Below are positions 46,876 through 58,996 of a stretch of DNA of 64,000 nt, in pieces (the first letter of the stretch is position 1; each line of letters starts with the position of its first letter). The DNA lies in NCBI RefSeq assembly GCF_004664715.2, contig NC_051063.1:118534629-118598628 (forward strand), given 5' to 3'. Source of the stretch: Peromyscus leucopus. Lineage: Eukaryota; Chordata; Mammalia; Rodentia; Cricetidae. The notes below the pieces were generated by a model. It was not told the DNA's origin and ran no database searches. It saw nothing but the letters and a program-made list of their open reading frames with translations. A program made the translations under genes and the position numbers.

Positions 46876-47260
46876 ATTCTTATTCCAGTCAGAATGGCCA
46901 AGATCAATAAAACAAATAATAGCACATGCTGGGGTGGATTCAGGGAAAGTATAAAACTTATAAATCTCTGAGGGAACTGAAAAACAACTGCAGCAGTCAC
47001 TATGGCAACCAATGAGGAGGTTTTTCAAAAAGTTCAACATAATCTGCTTCAAAAGTCACTATAAAACTATTGAGCATGTACTCAATGGACTGAACATCCT
47101 ACATCCTACTTCAGAAATGTTATCATCCTCTTAATGCCTGTAATGTTCATACTAACAATAAATTGGAAATATGATTTATGAACATCAATAGATGAACAGT
47201 TTTAAAAATGTGCTACATTACACAATGGATTACATTTCAGAGAGCAAGAAAAATGAAATT
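46876..47260 (+). mobile_element. L1 ORF2 3' fragment, unit 2
   Basis: Counterpart of 19676-20060. Confidence 0.7.
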
Positions 47261-47656
47261 ATGAAGAGTATTTCATATTCTGATCAGAAACATTTTGTTA
47301 ATTAGACCTATTACCTAATTATCTCAGTAGTAATCTAGCCTGGGGACTTCATATCCACTAATGCGAATGAAACCACAGGAATGTGGATGAGAAATTGATC
47401 CTTAAATGTAATTACTGAAATTTTCTTGCACCTGGGCATAACACCCAGATGCAGAGCCCAAGGAATGATAATGCTTATGATTTCTCCAGGGAACAATAAG
47501 CTAAGAAAAAGGTATTGGGAAACATAAATGCACTCATAATTTGCTGCAGCAATAAAAAGAGACACTCATGGGTGTACGGGAACATTTGAAAGTGGTTTTC
47601 TATTTAACTACTTGCTACTCTTTTTGCCAGGATTCTCATTTGGTGACATTAGAAAA

Positions 47657-47853
47657 ATGTTCTACTTCACAATTTTCTTCTTGGTCTTGGAGCTTCCCTT
47701 CCTTTTCTGCAGTTTAACTGATCCCAGGTGCTTTATGAGAACCAAAAACCTAGAATCATGGAGTAGAGATAAATATTTTGATTGTTTTTTTTCTATTTAC
47801 ACAAAGCATGGTCATGTGAATAATGAACATTTCAAAAGAAATTTAGATGAAAA
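47657..47853 (+). CDS. Vmn2r: Copy C exon 1
   Basis: ATG at 47657, hydrophobic signal sequence MFYFTIFFLVLELPFLF, then CSLTDPRCF. Ends aa|gtaagt, residues 1-65 plus two bases of codon 66. No in-frame upstream ATG competes. Confidence 0.9.
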
Positions 47854-50800
47854 GTAAGTGCCTTTTATTCATTTATTTTTGATTGATTATCAAAATAAGT
47901 ACTATATAGAAGGTCTATATATAGGCAAATGGTGATTCTCCATGTTTTCTCTCTTTTTCCCCTACCTTACTATCTAGGAAATAACCAATATTATTTTGTT
48001 TTATGCTGAATATTTCCTAATTTCTGATGATTTAGGAGTCATCTGGTTCATTCTTTTAGAGTCATAATTTTTGTAGGAAGCTGAATGATAACCCCTGTCT
48101 ACCTTTCTTCTAGAGTGATTTCCTGAATATTGGCAATCCCCACTGTGTTCTGTCAAGTGATGTTCCTGAGAAACATAATCCAAAGCACTGTCATGAGTAA
48201 ATTTCTTTGAGGCTGAGTAAACTTTCTATCTTTAGTCTGCTAGTGTTCCATCATGGTGAAATGTCCTATTCCTGTGAAGAGAGGTCTTTGGTATTTCTGT
48301 CCAGCATCATGGGTACATTTTTTAATAGAATACTTCACTTTTATGGAAATGTTGTTTATGGCACCATTTCATAACTGCTGTGCTGTATAACTCCTCCCGC
48401 TGAAATCAAGTATAGGATATAAAGATAGTTCACTGTGGTAAATTTATGATTTCCATTAATCTTTGTTTCACTTGATCAGATGTATAGCTACATTCCTTTT
48501 TATTGACAATGCAATTTCCTTTTTTAAGTTATAACTATCTCATGTATAACAGCTATCTATACAATTGCTGAATATAGTTTGTATACCTGTTAAGGAGGAT
48601 ATGTCACCCTAAATAGTGACTTCATATTACCCTTGACAATTGCTGGTATGAAAGTTGTTGCCTATAGCAGCTACAACTATTTGAAAGAATGTGATTAAAG
48701 TCACAAATTTGATCACTTTTTTCTCTACTGATTTCATATTTTCCTTTCTTGAATCTCTGCTTTAGAACTTTAATCTCTGGCACTTATTCCACATGTGTTT
48801 CTTGTTTCCTTAATTATTTAGCGTGTGTTTATATAGTCTAAATGCACAGTCTAGATGTGTATGTTTGACCATAATTCAATTTTATTATTGATGATTTGAT
48901 CATTGGTTTGGGAAATTGTGGCAATGTCTTCTGCAGCATCCTAAGCAAATTATCACAAATAACACTCGAAATAACTGTTAATGAACACTGTGCAAGATGT
49001 TTATTGTATTATCTGTAAGTGATGTTTTATAGTTAGAGGCAAAATTTGTGTTCATTTATTAATAGCATATGGATGAAGGTGAATTCATAGTAGAGGAGGA
49101 AGTTTTGGACCATGGAGATGAAAGAAATTTTCAAGGTTAAAAAAAAAATTAAACTTATAGTGAAACTGGTTTAGGTGGAAAACCTAACCATGATTTTGAA
49201 AGGCAATGAAGAATGTTACCAGGTGACAGCACATATTTATTACAATGACAAGGCTTATTTTCCAAGTGAAATGGAACACGAAAGACATGACTCAGGAGTC
49301 AAAAATATCAAAAAAAATATGAAAAATGCCTATGAGAAGGATCAGAAGTTTTTGAATGAGAAAATCCTTTCTCAACTTAGGCAATGTTTGGTTATTTGTC
49401 TAATTTGAGAATATACTGTTTTTAAAATTAGACAGAAGCTCTCTTCTTGGGAGTAGACATGAAGAAATTTCCAATTCCTATTTTTAAATCTTCTTAAGTC
49501 TCACTAGCATATGGACACAGTCATCATTGATGTGATCTCTCTAGGTAAAATTAGTAGAATATTTGTAAAGATAAGAAACAGATTATGCAGACATAAGTAC
49601 AACAGAGGTAAAAATTAGCTCTATGGTATCACTCATTTCCTTGATTTTCCCCTATGTAACTGGATACCCATTAAAAATGGTTTTTATCTAATATTCTTCC
49701 AAGATTATATTTATTTTATAAAATATTATAGAAGTATGTTGTAAAATATGCATTATTCAGAATATAGCTAGTATTTTCATACTAATATTGAGACATTTCT
49801 ATTATAATTAAAAGCACAACATAATAGTAGACAAAGAAAATGAAGTTGTAGAAAAAAATAATTATGCAAAAATTGTCTACATGTGTTTTTGTGAAATTTT
49901 GAATTGAGATCTAATTTTATAGTGACAGAATTAAATTTGAAATTGTAAAACACAGTTATAATACAAGAAATATATGTATAATATATGTAAACATATATAT
50001 GATGTATATCTTATGGAAATTTTATTGGTATTATGGAAAATCATTCTGCCTAAATACTTACTAACAATATTCTAAATCTTTGCTAGAAAATCCTATATCC
50101 GACACATGTAATTTAAAACATTTTCAACCTCTGTTGTCCATAAGCAAAATTTAACATTTAGTATTCATAATTACCTGAGTCATGTTTGGAATGATTGCAT
50201 TTATCCTCACAATTTAGAATATGTAACTGCATAAATCATTCTTTAACATTTTCTTTGTTTTAGCTTATATCTTTCATTTTCAAAGATTATTTACCAATGG
50301 GTAACTGCATTTGTATTTGATCCCTGAGGAAATGGTCCTGTGAATATTGTTTGTCATAAACATATTTAACTGAGGCATATGCAGATATATGATAAACCTC
50401 ATCAATATTTGTTTTCACAGGCCTTGTAGAACATTAGAAATTAATTTTGTGAAAAAATTTTAGAGTATGTAAATGAAACATTTGGTATGAGTTCCAATCT
50501 TGAATTGAAGAATTTATTCAATATACTGGACTAATATACTGCATTCACAGTTTTCACAAATGCAGTCCCTCAGAAGTATTGTTGTCTACTCTGTTCCTGT
50601 ACTGATTATTATAATTTTTAGTTGAATTAGCAGTTCTTTGTTTCTGGTGTCTTAAATCAGAACACATATGTGCCATCTCCTCCAATGACTTTCCTAATCA
50701 GAATTTCTGTGACTAAGCAAAGACATTTTTCTGGCTTCCATTATTCACTAAAATTTGTAATTTGAATGACTGATGCAAGAAAGGGTATCTTATTGGATGT

Positions 50801-53800
50801 ATTTTACTTCTTTACATTTCAAGATATTACATTAATGCCACTAAATCTTTAAAGATTTCATATTGAAATCTTACATTATGAAATGAGTGAATAATAAGAG
50901 TTCAAGGAAATTGAGCACTTGATTTCATAAGAAGAATAAGTGTAAATTCTAAAACTTTATTTGGAAAGCTAAAATCTCTGTTATTTGAAAGGTTAACTTC
51001 CCAGCATAATAACACTACTGCTTTAACTGGAGAGTTCACATTTAACTTGGAGACATCATCATTATACATCTATATATCCCACAACAGAATGGAAGAACAC
51101 TAGAAAAAATACAGATTTTTTTAAAAACAGGAATATAGGACCATGAGCAAGATGTTCAGGTGCATGAAGAAAAATTAAATGCATAATGATATAATCTAAG
51201 GAACCATGTGAAGGGAAGGATCAGTCCCCATAATAAATTGTCATTGTTATAATCAATAGCATATCACCATGGATTATACAGTATCAAAATGAGTGGAATG
51301 ATGCAAGGGTACATGAATTAGAGAGAAAGAGTAAGGATAATTATGCTGCCTGCAATAATAAATGAATTGAAAAGATGCTCACTGCTGGTGATACAGATAT
51401 ATTTGGCTACTCATTCCCTGTATTTGTAACTGATGCATACATTTGTCCATTGTTGATTTTTAAAATTATCACTGTAAAGCCTACCTATTTTCCATGAATA
51501 TTATTTATTAACATTCTAAAATAAAAGAATTAGATTTAATGACTTCTAGGATCTCTTTCTCATCATACTCACAGATAATGATCAAAACTGTATGAAAGTT
51601 CAAAAATCAAAGCATCCCACATGAATGACTCCCACCTCAAATCCTTTTTAAAACACCTTTACTTAATTGCAGAGATCTCACGTTCTCATGGAGCACAGTA
51701 ACAAGACTTGCGTAACCATAGCAATGGGAAAAGAAAATAGGCATTAAATATATAAACACTATTATTATGATATAATATTATCATGTTAGGGGCCCATTCT
51801 TAATGAAATCTCTGCTCTCTTTTCAGGTTGACAGCTAAGAATTTCCACTTGATTTTATCTCTTTATTTTGCACTTGAAGATGTCAACAAGGACACTCACA
51901 TTCTGCCAAACATTTCTCTGCTTGTTAAAGTTGAATGTGGGCTACTTGATGGTTGGAGGATGAATAGGTTATCTGCAAAATTTGGTGAAATTCTTCCTAA
52001 CTACCGCTGTGTAAATCAAAGAAGATATTTAATCGTACTTACAGGACCAATATGGTTATCATCAGCTGTTCTTGGACCACTCCTGTACATCACAAATAGA
52101 CCAGAGGTAAGGTTGGGTGGATTGGTATTGATGAAAACTGGCTCCTTCCATTCTGATTTTCCTAACAATGCAGAGTGAAATGAAAAAAAAAATGGATTTA
52201 TGTTTAACTAAAAGCACAGAATTTAATGTATTATATGCTGAATTTAAAGGCACATGCCATTAATTTACCCCAAATAGACTTCAAGAACATCAGAAATGTG
52301 CAGTTTTACTAGCAGACTTAGTTCATGACTACTTTGAATGATGTTCACAATAAATTAAATATGATTTAATAATGAGATGAAAACCACATACTCTAACTTT
52401 CCCAGCTTTTGATGTGCACAAGTAGTTTTAGACTGTTCATAATACATTTCACCTTCTTCAATTTATTGCTTATATTCTTTGACACTCAGCTTTACTATGG
52501 GCCATTTCATCCTCTCCTGAGCAGACGTGAACAGTTTCCACATCTCTACCAGATGGCTCCTAAGGACACATCTCTGGCCTTGGCCATGGTGTCTTTGGTG
52601 GTATATTTCAGGTGGAACTGGGTTGGAGCAATCATTTCAGATGATGACCTAGGACTTGAGTTTCTCCTGGAATTGAGAAAAGAGATGCAAAGAAATAGTG
52701 TGTGCTTAGCCTTTGTGCATATTATTGTGGAGGACAAAATATTATTCCAGAAAAATGCAAACATGTATTATAATGAGATCACAATGTCATCAGCAAAAGT
52801 TGTTATCATTTATGGAGACAAAGACTCTTATCTACAATTCAGTCTTAGACTCTACAAATTAGCATACATTCAGAGAATATGGGTTACTACCCAACAGTGG
52901 GACTGGATCACACAAAATGACAGATTCCTTCTTGATTCCTTCTATGGGACCTTTACTTTTTTAAATCACCATCATGAATTATCTGGTTTTAATACATTTT
53001 TCAAAACAGCAGTCCCTTTCCAATACAATGGTATTCACCTTTCTAAATTATCTTGGCTATATTTTAATTGTTCTTTGTCATCATTTGGTTGTAAGAATCT
53101 GAAGAATTGTTCAATGGGAACACGATTGCATTGGTTATTCAAACATTATTTTGAAATTTCTGTGAGTGGTACAGGTTATGTCCTTTACAATACTGTGCAT
53201 GCTGTGGCACAAGCACTCCATAAGATGCTGTTGCAAGAAGTATACATGTGGCCAAACAATTCTGAGAACAATCTGGAATTTGACTCTTGGCAGGTAATAC
53301 ATATTTCAATGAAGTTAATGTATTATCATAGGTATAATTTTCTTAATGGACAACACGTGTTCTATCTAAGAATTCCAGTGTCTTTTGTATAACAATAAAT
53401 CAATTTTTTGTACCGTTGTACTGAATATCATGTGAATTTTTTGGTGATATAGTTTAATGCAAAAAACGTTGACACAGACCCAGATCTTCATGATCTAAGC
53501 CAATATTTCCCATAACGTTTCTACCACATATGCATCTCATGTTTAAAATATCTGAAACATATAAAAGTGATTCTCATGAATATTTAAGCCCAGGAGAAAA
53601 TAATTGGCATTTAAATGATCAAAACATTGGTGATTAATTAAGTGAATATGCCCTAAATAAGAACAAGGAATACTTCCATATTTATTAACATATAGATGAC
53701 CTCAATTACATATCAGGTACCATTTATAAGAGATAAAGTAGGTAATGTCTAACTACTCATTCATTGGGCAAGTGTTAAAGAATTAACCTCAGTGAGTAGC

Positions 53801-56800
53801 TGGTATTTTCAAAATATAAAGTTACTGTTACACATATATGGATTTTTCAATCTAATATATACATACTAAGAATTAGGCCACATTTATTGATAGATTAATG
53901 AAAGTTGAGGCAGTCTATACTTCATATATCTGTTCTAGATGCATAGGCATAATTGAAACTAAAATAATAAATGTTTCAGATGGTTCATTTCCTGAAGAAC
54001 ATACAATTTATTAACCCTGTTGGAGACCAAGTGAAAATAAACCAGAAAGAAAACTGGGATGTGGATTACAACATTCACTACACTATGGATTTTCTGCCAA
54101 ATGTTGCACTTAAGGTGAAAGTAGGAAAGTTTTCCAAACATTTGCCACGTGGTCAACAATTGTATATGTCTGAAGAGATGATAAAGTGGAACATAGACCT
54201 TAGGCAGGTGTGTTGGTATTACTTGTAAAACTCTACATGCACCATAAGTACCAAAATTCTCAAGATTGCCTTGAGCCTTATGGGTTAGAATATTTTCAAA
54301 TATAGTCACTAACTCACATCCCACATTCATGTGAGAATATATTTTTTCAGCAGTATAAATTTTCATATATCTATATATTTATATATCTATGTATCCATAG
54401 ATATGTAAATTATGTAGATTATATAAAATAAACAAACATATGTAAATACAATTTTCTCACTATACAAATCACAGTACATCTACAATATGTAATCACAAAA
54501 TAAAAAAATGGTGCATTTTATTCAGTGCATGTGTGTAAATGATGTTTTTCGATGGTGCAGTATTCTAAATCACTGTAACTATTCCCAAGTATGTAAACTT
54601 TTTCTTTATAGTCCCTTTTATGATGTTTCTCAGACTCCACCTTCAATATGCAATATGCCTTGCAGTCCAGGATTCAGAAAATCCTCTCAGCAAGGGAAGG
54701 CAGTCTGCTGTTTTGATTGTACCCCTTGCCAAGAGAATGAAATTTCCAACATGACAGGTAAGTATATAGCAAACCAAAAGATTTATCATATTAATTTATT
54801 TCTACCATTTTTAAATGAATCTTAATGTTTTTTATGGAAATTGATAAGATAAATCATATTGGAGAATTAAATGAATCAATAAAACAACCCAAAAGTAGTA
54901 CAGCAGGTATCCTGAACTACATTTTTGAAACCTTATTCTAGCAACTCTACAAAATAGTTTCTTTTGTAAACTAATTAAGAGTGCTAAACATCACTGTAAT
55001 ATTTATCCTTTGCCTGAAATTCAGCTGTGTACAGTACATTTACATTTCTTCTTTTCTAAGACACGGGAGATGCACATCCTTATTTTCATTTACCCTATGA
55101 GGTTTTTGATAAATTGTAGATGATTATAAATGATGCATCATGTTTGAGAGACATGTTTTTTTGTAGTGTGTCTTACAGTAGATAATGCAGTCACTTCATA
55201 GTTTGTACTTTCATTTGCAAACTAGTCTATACATGAGTTTGCAGGCCGGCATATAGAATTGGAAATCAAAATTTATTTTCATTATGAAAACAAGTATCAA
55301 GTTAAACTTTTCAATTGAATAGGTGGGGGTATCTTCTTTGTGACAAGGTTTTCATAGAACATTGGATAGTGATGTTATGTTTAATGTAACAGGTAATTAA
55401 AAGTTGGGAGTACGCTCTTCTTGAGTGATGACACATAGCTAAATAAAAATGTTTTGTTTCATTTAATCTGCAAACCAGAATGTAAGTTGCTCCATACAAT
55501 ATGAACATAATAAATGTATAAATGCTTGAAGAGTACGGAAACAAATAATTCCATTCAAATGTTAAACATTTTTTAGGGAAATGATTGAATACTGTAGAAA
55601 AAAGTTGTATGGAATTCTGAATGGAAAATAAATTAATGAAAATTGTGTTTTAAATATATTCTTTTGAGTAGTTGAATACAAAAGTAATACACTAATAATT
55701 TTAAATTTTTGGTAATTGCTTATATGTATTTTAAAATATAGAAATAAAATTTTTATAGCAAGTACTAATAAAATGATTAGAAAAAAGATAAATAATAATG
55801 TTCCCCAACAATTTAGATAATATCACATATTAAAATATGAGAGAATGTAAATAATTAGTAAGGAATGTACAGTCATGAATGTAAAGGCTCTTTATTGGAA
55901 TAATATTATTACTTTCAAGTTTTCTCTGTTATATTCATTCAATTAAACACAGAAGTCACAAATTACATTATGTAGGGTAGAAGGAAACTCTTCCCTCTAT
56001 CCTTTATTATGTGCCTTATCTATGTTCTTAAGAGATGGGAAAACATCATTTTTATGTTGTTTTCTCAATAAAATACTTCTATTGAGAGTATTGACAGTCC
56101 AATACTACAGATATTCATAAAACTAATAGGTACTGGTTTGTGGTGGTAATCTAATTGTACTGAAATATTTTTTTTTTCTTTTTTTTTTCGAGACAGGGTT
56201 TCTCTGTGTAGCTTAGCGCCTTTCCTGGAGCTCACTTGGTAGCCCAGGCTGGCCTCTAACTCACAGAGATCCACCTGGCTCTGCCTCCCGAGTGCTGGGA
56301 TTAAAGGCGTGCGCCACCAACGCCCGGCCTGAAATATTATTTTGATTGTATGTTAATAAATAAAGTTGTCCGGGGGTCAGAGCTATTAGAGCCATAGCAA
56401 GAGTGTGGCGGTGGTGACACACGCCTTTAATTCCATAGATATCTGTGTGTTCAGGGATATAGGCAGCATTGGAGACATATGCCTTTAAGACCTAGGGGGC
56501 TGTACATTCAGACAGTGACGAGGCAGTCATGTGTTTGGGTTTACAACCAATGAGAAGGCAGAACAACATACTATAAAAAAAAGAACAAACAGGAAGTAGG
56601 TCTCTTTTCACGAAGCTGGGACAGCAGGAGGAAGGGTGAGATTTTAGCTCTGAGCTCTGACCCCGGACAACTTTATTTATTAACATACAGTTAAATAATA
56701 TTTCAGTACAATTAGATTACCACCACACTGGTTCTTACTAAAATTCATATATTGAAATCTAATAGCAAATTTGATATATTATTATGTAGAGACCATAGGT

Positions 56801-58236
56801 GCTAAAAGGTTTATGAAGCCTCTGCTTTCCCTAACACTGTTCATGCAGTACTTAAGTAATATATGAGGTTCATTTTATTTCAACAAACAAGCAGTTACAT
56901 GAGGACATTGGTAGGTAGTACCTGTCTTGTAGGTCATAGACAGATCAAAATACAGATAAATAAGTGGGTTTTATGATCTTGCATTTCATAAAATACAGGA
57001 ATGTTAAGAATAAATAGGTATTACTATATTATCCTCACTAACAAATTTTATTATGGAAGCATGAATATTCTCTGGCAGGCTAATCACTTCTGGCAAAGAA
57101 ATGAAAATGTCTTATTATATGCATGAAAATATGAATTATTAATTTGCACTATTTTCATGGGGACAAGAGATTTTGGAGTCACTATTATTTCTTAAACAAT
57201 ATTCAAATACCAAAGACAAGGCTAATTTGACAAAAAATTCTAATACATTAGTAGAATATGTTTTATGAATAACCAACAAATATTAAATCTGATGTGTTAC
57301 TTTATTTCTGTACCAGACATGAATCACTGTGTGAAATGCTCAGAAGATCAGTATGCCAACCCTGGAGGAATACACTGTCTCAAAAAAGTTGTGACGTTTC
57401 TGGGTTATGAAGATCTCTTGGGAATGTCTCTAGCCTGCTTGGCTCTGTGTTTTTCTATTCTTACAGCTATAATACTTGGTGTCTTTTTGAAGCACAAGGA
57501 CACTCCCACTGTCAAGGCAAATAACCGAACTCTCAGCTATGTTCTACTCATCTCCCTCATCTTTTGCTTTCTCTGTTCCTTGCTCTTCATTGGCCAACCC
57601 AATATGGCCACATGCTTCATGCAGCAGACAATATTTGCAGTAGTGTTCACAGTGGCTGCTTCTGCTGTCTTGGCGAAGACAATTACAGTAGTACTGGCCT
57701 TCAAAGTTACTACTCCAGGTAGAAGGATGAGGTGGTTGCTTGTGTCAGGGGCTCCTAAACTCATCATTCCAATTTGTACCATGATTCAAATGATTCTATG
57801 TGGGATCTGGCTGGGCACTTATCCTCCATTTGTTGAGGCTGATGTGTATGCTGAAAAAGGCCATATTTTGATTGTCTGTAACATAGGGTCAATTTTTGTC
57901 TTCTATTGTGTCCTGGGGTACTTGGGGTTCATTGCCATGGGAAGTTTCACTGCAGCATTCTTGGCCAGAAATCTGCCTGACACATTCAATGAAGCCAAGT
58001 ACCTGACATTCAGCATGCTGGTTTTCTGCAGTGTCTGGATCACCTTCCTTCCTGTCTACCACAGCACCAAGGGGAAGGCTATGGTGGCTGTGGAGGTGTT
58101 CTGTATTTTGGCCTCCAGTGCAGGGCTGCTTCTTTGCATCTTTGCCCCAAAGTGCTTCATTATTTTGTTTAGACCTGAGAAAAATTCTTTTCAAAAGTTC
58201 AGGAATGTGCATTGTAAAATTGAAAATACTCATTAA
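47657..58236 (+). CDS. Vmn2r: Vomeronasal type-2 receptor copy C, intact
   Basis: Six exons: 47657-47853, 51827-52106, 52490-53293, 53980-54207, 54634-54757, 57317-58236. The join is 2553 bases, 850 residues plus stop, a normal V2R length. Order: signal peptide (about 1-20), Venus-flytrap ligand domain (to about 503), nine-cysteine linker (about 509-567, all nine present), seven-helix domain (about 578-828) with RNLPDTFNEAK at 762-772, short cytoplasmic tail. Family C receptors of this type sit in the membrane of basal vomeronasal sensory neurons, bind peptide or protein pheromone cues and signal through a G protein; the ligand of this one is unknown. All junctions are GT-AG with matching phases. 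The member number cannot be assigned from sequence alone. Confidence 0.93.
47854..51826 (+). other. Copy C intron 1
   Basis: About 4 kb, AT-rich, nearly the same as copy B intron 1. Contains the unrecognised 77-codon frame at 49175-49408. Confidence 0.75.
49175..49408 (+). pseudogene. Possible decayed processed-gene fragment in intron 1
   Basis: A 77-codon open frame (beginning at a GTG, stop directly upstream) encodes a lysine- and glutamate-rich, soluble-looking sequence with KNIKKNMKNAYEKDQKFLNE. A second coding-like stretch with MDEGEFIVEEEVLDHGDE precedes it at about 49069 in another frame. Copy B has the same region with extra stops. I do not recognise the source; chance cannot be excluded. 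Confidence 0.2.
51827..52106 (+). CDS. Vmn2r: Copy C exon 2
   Basis: 280 bases, residues 66-159, open, encoding the first lobe of the ligand domain (FALEDVNKD, LPNISLL with an N-glycosylation sequon, GPIWLSSAVLGPLLYI). Differs from copy B by few residues, for example R for C in NYRCVNQ. Confidence 0.92.
52490..53293 (+). CDS. Vmn2r: Copy C exon 3
   Basis: 804 bases, residues 160-427, the core of the Venus-flytrap domain. The acceptor gacactcag|ctt is chosen because it puts LYYGPFHPLLS at the usual V2R exon 3 start; a second acceptor at 52405 would add 28 hydrophobic residues in frame. NCS sequons lie near the end. The AAG lysine that copy B lost is intact at 53222-53224 (codon 404). Confidence 0.92.
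53980..54207 (+). CDS. Vmn2r: Copy C exon 4
   Basis: 228 bases, residues 428-503, phase 0 at both ends; completes the ligand domain (INPVGDQVKINQ, VALKVKVGKF, YMSEEMIKW). Confidence 0.92.
54634..54757 (+). CDS. Vmn2r: Copy C exon 5
   Basis: 124 bases, residues 504-544 plus one base. Carries six of the nine linker cysteines (CNMPC, VCCFDC, TPC). Confidence 0.93.
56139..56727. mobile_element. Foldback LTR-like element with nested B1, copy C only
   Basis: Flanked by a perfect CTGGTT duplication (56133-56138, 56728-56733); copy B keeps the empty site. Ends are tg...ca and are inverted copies of one another: 31 bases match perfectly (56139-56169 and 56697-56727), and after removing the B1 the match continues through ttaataaataaagttgtccg and the ggtcagagct block for about 85 bases per arm. 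The unique middle (about 56390-56640) contains cagtgacgaggcagtcatgt and a purine-rich part related to the LTR in copy A intron 5. Confidence 0.85.
56170..56329 (-). mobile_element. Antisense B1 nested in the foldback element
   Basis: Full-length, near-consensus reverse-strand B1 with a T-rich lead (its A tail) and tgaaatatt duplicated at 56161-56169 and 56330-56338. It is the youngest event at this spot. Confidence 0.92.
57317..58236 (+). CDS. Vmn2r: Copy C exon 6 (seven-helix domain)
   Basis: 920 bases, residues 545-850 and TAA at 58234-58236. Last three linker cysteines (HCVKC, IHC), seven hydrophobic helices, [12 protein letters not shown] in the first intracellular loop, TTPGRRMRW in the second, and the strongly conserved [15 protein letters not shown] region of loop 3 and helix 6. 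Differs from copy B exon 6 at only about four positions. Confidence 0.95.
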
Positions 58237-58560
58237 GTCATACTAATATGTTTCCTAGGCAATAGTTTCCAAAAAGAATTCACTGACATTTTTATCATCT
58301 AATTTTAGTTCAAAATATGCAATTTGTCTCATGAACAAATGTAAAATATAAACTACATATTATATTACTAAAACTGACCTAGACCTCAGTTCTCACAGAT
58401 CGAAATTTGTTGAGACATTTCTTCATATGCAATGTAGCTTTCCTTATATATTTCCATGTGTATAATTGAAAGTGTAATATCTGTGAATTATTCAGAATTT
58501 TATATATTAACTTCTAATGTCATTTTTTCACTATAAATTATATGTTATGTTGTGCTCCAA

Positions 58561-58566
58561 AATAAA
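58561..58566 (+). promoter_or_regulatory. Candidate polyadenylation signal of copy C
   Basis: AATAAA 325 bases after the stop, GT-rich element 10-35 bases further on. Confidence 0.4.
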
Positions 58567-58858
58567 TAATTATAGTGGGTGATTGCATGGATATGTTTTT
58601 AAATGAAGACACTCTTTGTTTTGATAAGGGATAAAGAAGAAGTAACATGAAAGTAGTTGAGTCTTTTTAGTGGGGAATCAGTGGTCTGTATTTACAGGAC
58701 ACACAACCACATGGAACAAAAGATATTAAAATTAAGATGCTATCACCTTGAGAATAAGGTTATGACATGAGTGAGAGGGAGGGAACTTGGGAGGAGCTAA
58801 AGGCTGGGAAAGTACAAGGGGTAAGTGAGGTTATTATCATTCAACCAAAAGCAATTTT

Positions 58859-58996
58859 GTTTTGGGATTTTGAGGGAGGATTGTCTCTGTTACCCTGGCT
58901 GTCCTGGAATGCACTCTGTAGACCAAGCTGGCCTCAAATTCAGAGATTTGCATGTCTCTATCTCCAAAGTGCTAGGACTAAAGGCATTTGCAATTA
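58859..58996 (-). repeat. Old antisense B1 SINE, unit 3
   Basis: Counterpart of 5778-5915 and 31051-31190. Confidence 0.8.

Larger units (their letters stand above)
54758..57316 (+). other. Copy C intron 5
   Basis: Same as copy B intron 5 plus the 589-base foldback element at 56139-56727. No gene otherwise. Confidence 0.75.
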
